A stretch of DNA of 64,000 nt from Nocardia aurantia. Its GTDB lineage: Bacteria > Actinomycetota > Actinomycetes > Mycobacteriales > Mycobacteriaceae. Positions 61,925 to 64,000 of this stretch are shown piece by piece. The translations under genes and the position numbers were made by a program. The DNA lies in assembly GCF_009604425.1 (NCBI RefSeq), contig NZ_WEGI01000010.1, positions 186,001-250,000 on the forward strand, read 5' to 3'. Below the pieces are notes generated by a model. It was not told the DNA's origin and searched no databases. It was given only the letters and a program-made list of their open reading frames with translations. Within the stretch, counting starts at the first letter, position 1. Each line of letters begins with the position of its first letter.

Positions 61925-63142
61925 GTGCGTACCATGACCACCGCCGGCGCCCGCCGGACCGCCCTCGCCGCACAGGGTTTCGCCGCGGCGCATCCCGCCA
62001 CGGTGAATCGCCGTGTCCTGCAACGAGTTCTGGAGCGAACCCAGCTGTTGCAACTGGATTCGGTGGCCGCGGTGGTGCGGGCGCACTACGCGCCGGTCTT
62101 CAGCCGCGTCGGCGGCTACGACCGGGGCCTGCTCGACGAACTGGCCTGGAGCCACGACTCGCGTCGGCCGCGCCGGCTCGTGGAGTACTGGGCCCACGAG
62201 GCGGCGCTGATCCCGGTCGAGGATTGGCCGTTGATGCGCTGGCGGATGGCCCACTACCGGCACGGCCGGTGGGGCGGAGCGAAGCGGGTGCTGGAACACA
62301 GTCCCCGGTTGCCGAAGGACGTGCTCGAGGTGATCGGCGAGTTCGGGGCCAGCACCGCCGGTGAGGTGGAGAAACATCTGGAGCTCGATCGTCCGCGCAG
62401 CAAGGATCATTGGGGCTGGAACTACAGCGACACCAAGGTGGTGTGCGAGCTGTTGTTCGCCACCGGAGAGCTGTCGGTCGACAAACGCGTCGGCTTCCAG
62501 CGCTACTACGACCTCACCGAGCGGGTGCTGCCACCCGAGGCCCTGGCCCGTGAGGTGGACGAGCCGGACGCCGTCCGGGAACTCGTGCGCCGCGCGGCCG
62601 ACGCGCTCGGCGTCGCCACCGAACCCGATCTGCGTGACTACTACCGGCTCCGGCGCGAGCAGACCGCGCCTGCGATCGCCGACCTGGTCGACGCGGGCGA
62701 GCTGGAACCCGTGCAGGTCGCCGGGTGGGACCGGCTCGCCTACCTGCGGCCCGGTGCGCGCACGCCCCGCGCGGTCACGGGTTCGGCGCTGCTGTGCCCG
62801 TTCGACCCGCTGATCTTCTACCGCCCCCGCACCGAGCGCATCTTCGACTTCCACTACCGCATCGAGATCTACACACCGGAACCCAAACGGGTACACGGGT
62901 ATTACGTCTTCCCGTTCCTGCTGGACGGTGAACTCGTCGGCCGCGTCGATCTGCGGGCCGAACGCGCCACCGGCCGTCTGCTGGTCCCCGCAGCCTTCGC
63001 CGAACCCGGACGCGACGATCCCCGCGTCGCGTCCGAGCTGGCCGCGGCACTGCGCGCCATGGCGGATTGGCTGGAGCTGGACCATGTGGTGGTCGGGGAA
63101 CGCGGCAACCTCGCCGCCGAACTCGCCCGCGCCGCAGGGTGA
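61925..63142 (+). CDS. YcaQ/AlkX-type winged-helix DNA glycosylase
   Basis: 405 residues of the HTH_42 family. LERTQLLQLDSVAAVVRAHYAPVFSRV carries the QxD motif (Gln-Leu-Asp, near residue 43) that distinguishes the AlkX/YcaQ subgroup, which unhooks interstrand cross-links, from the QxQ AlkZ antibiotic self-resistance enzymes. Further family blocks are LVEYWAHEAALIP, WNYSDTKVVCELLFATGEL and LLCPFDPLIFYRPRTERIFDFHYRIEIY. GTG 61925 has GAAGG 7 nt upstream; ATG 61934 is the alternative. Probably follows the flavoprotein gene in one transcript, without a functional link. Confidence 0.85.
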   Translation: MRTMTTAGARRTALAAQGFAAAHPATVNRRVLQRVLERTQLLQLDSVAAVVRAHYAPVFSRVGGYDRGLLDELAWSHDSRRPRRLVEYWAHEAALIPVEDWPLMRWRMAHYRHGRWGGAKRVLEHSPRLPKDVLEVIGEFGASTAGEVEKHLELDRPRSKDHWGWNYSDTKVVCELLFATGELSVDKRVGFQRYYDLTERVLPPEALAREVDEPDAVRELVRRAADALGVATEPDLRDYYRLRREQTAPAIADLVDAGELEPVQVAGWDRLAYLRPGARTPRAVTGSALLCPFDPLIFYRPRTERIFDFHYRIEIYTPEPKRVHGYYVFPFLLDGELVGRVDLRAERATGRLLVPAAFAEPGRDDPRVASELAAALRAMADWLELDHVVVGERGNLAAELARAAG

Positions 63143-63144
63143 TT

Positions 63145-63181
63145 CGGCCGTGCCCGGATGAGTTCGATGGGCGAACGGCCG
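63145..63181. terminator. Hairpin between convergent genes
   Basis: CGGCCGT-GCCC (63145-63155) pairs with GGGC-(GA)-ACGGCCG (63169-63181): 11 bp with a GA bulge and a 13-nt loop, right after the glycosylase stop. The rest of the gap to 63243 shows nothing. Confidence 0.55.
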
Positions 63182-63242
63182 GAAGTGGCTCAGCGGCAAC
63201 AGGACTGAGGTAGGTGTGTCAGCCTGTGGGATGGGGTGAGCG

Positions 63243-64000
63243 CTAGCCGAAGCGGCGGTCGGCGGAGATGCCGGCCATCTCGTGGGCCAGGCCGAAACCC
63301 AGGTCCTGGACGAGGCGGCGCTTCCACGGGCGCTGGGCGACGGCGTGGGTGAACCGCCGGGCGGCGCGCGGCTGGCGCATGATGGTGCGCGCGATCTCCC
63401 AGGCGCGGGGCAGCAGATCCGGCAGCGGCAGAACCTCGTTCACGAGACCGAGTTCGAGAGCGGTCGGCGCATCGATCGGGTCCGCGGTGTACAGGTGGTA
63501 GGCGGCGCGTTTGGTGCCGAGCGTCTCCTGCAGGGTGAGCTGTAGTCCGTCTCCGGGCACGACCCCGGAGGGGAAGTGCGGGTCCAGGATGGTGGCGTGC
63601 TCGGCGGCCAGGGTGATGTCGCACAGCAGGGCGAACTCGGTGTGCGCCGGGCTCGGGCCGTTGAGCGCCGCGATGGTGGGGATGTCGATGCCGAAGACCA
63701 TGTTCTCCAGCAGTTTGATCGCGTCGTAATAGGTGTGCTCGTAGGCGAAGTCCGGCGGCGGGGCCATGGGCATCAGCTCGCCGAGGTCGCGGTCCTCCGG
63801 CGCCAGATCGTCGGTGGCGATCCACTGGTCGCCGGTGCCGGTCAGGATCAGCACCTCGTTGTCGGGATCGTTGCCGATCTCCTGCCACGCCTGCCCCCAG
63901 GCGTTGTGCGCCGCGAAGCCGAACTGCGCGGGCCCGCCGTCGGTGTGCATGCGCAACTCCAGGATTCCGTCCTCCCGGGTCATCGCGAAGTGATCGGCGT
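63243..64000 (-). CDS. Crotonase-fold hydrolase, 6-oxocamphor-hydrolase-like (5' end outside window)
   Basis: The frame is open through the right edge (ADHFA precedes MTREDG), so the start lies outside; ATG 63983 is internal or alternative. The sequence follows the enoyl-CoA hydratase fold but is closest in memory to 6-oxocamphor hydrolase: NEVLILTGTGDQW, IPTIAALNGPSPAH, PHFPSGVVPGDG, GLVNEVLPLPDLLPRAWEIA and LGLAHE-like GFGLAHEM. The residues corresponding to its catalytic Asp (ILDPHFPSG) and Glu (LAHEM) are present. That enzyme cleaves a C-C bond in a cyclic diketone without CoA. A C-C hydrolase role is inference. Confidence 0.75.
   Translation of the reverse strand, partial: ADHFAMTREDGILELRMHTDGGPAQFGFAAHNAWGQAWQEIGNDPDNEVLILTGTGDQWIATDDLAPEDRDLGELMPMAPPPDFAYEHTYYDAIKLLENMVFGIDIPTIAALNGPSPAHTEFALLCDITLAAEHATILDPHFPSGVVPGDGLQLTLQETLGTKRAAYHLYTADPIDAPTALELGLVNEVLPLPDLLPRAWEIARTIMRQPRAARRFTHAVAQRPWKRRLVQDLGFGLAHEMAGISADRRFG

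Noticed and set aside
60134..63199. 1021-codon minus-strand open frame over the flavoprotein and glycosylase genes
   Set aside because: Same shadow effect; both plus-strand genes have clear family motifs and ribosome-binding sites.

Overview
The window is 64 kb of very GC-rich DNA (roughly 70% G+C by eye), densely packed with GTG/ATG starts, 1-4 bp stop/start overlaps and many leaderless-looking promoters. Actinobacterial marker genes (mIHF-type integration host factor, SigF/RsbW pair, short omega subunit, motif-degenerate PriA) and a backbone order pyrR-pyrB-pyrC-(membrane protein)-carA-carB-pyrF-mihF-gmk-rpoZ-coaBC-metK-priA ... fmt-rsmB ... rpe ... ribE-ribBA-ribH-(PH-domain protein), which follows the Mycobacterium tuberculosis Rv1379-Rv1417 order, place it in the Mycobacteriales. 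Absence of PE/PPE genes and the general flavour of the accessory genes suggest Nocardia or a close relative. That genus call is inference, not proof.

Layout. 0-16 kb is a mixed accessory/housekeeping region: a PaaI-type thioesterase cut by the left edge, an ArsB/NhaD-type permease, a serpin-like protein, a GXWXG/DUF4334 protein, an FAD monooxygenase, a divergent NmrA-like oxidoreductase/AraC regulator pair, an HD hydrolase, a translationally coupled pair of MutS-like ATPases facing an AlkB-type dioxygenase with a LexA-box-like palindrome, a small-molecule phosphotransferase, a MarR-MFS unit with a repeated operator, and an alpha/beta hydrolase. 16.1-25.4 kb is a complete de novo pyrimidine operon with a PyrR-binding-like leader, plus an unrecognised 98-codon gene coupled to pyrF. 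26-33 kb carries mihF, gmk, rpoZ, coaBC, metK and an unusually long priA.

33.0-35.7 kb is an accessory insertion of visibly lower GC that interrupts the conserved order: an Rpn-family nuclease with an in-frame internal Shine-Dalgarno/ATG, a downstream stand-alone paralogue of its C-terminal tail, a zinc-ribbon mini-protein and a wrecked GNAT gene. This is the most unusual region. A PadR regulator and a secreted lipase follow, then def-fmt-rsmB (rsmB with a long Arg/Gly/Asp-rich repeat extension), a P-loop kinase, a YeiH-like exporter with its divergent LysR regulator, a YbaK deacylase, nadE, and sigF/rsbW.

47.9-52.8 kb contains rpe and a riboflavin cluster (ribE, ribBA, ribH, PH-domain protein) that lacks the ribD/ribG gene usually found in this neighbourhood. 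The right end holds gamma-glutamyltransferase, an AnsP-type permease, an ArsR-SRPBCC pair with a clear palindromic operator, an ABC ATPase, a HAD-like protein, an MBL-fold protein, a KstD-like flavoprotein behind a strong promoter/palindrome, a YcaQ/AlkX-type DNA glycosylase and a crotonase-fold hydrolase cut by the right edge. No rRNA, tRNA, CRISPR array, IS element or phage was recognised.
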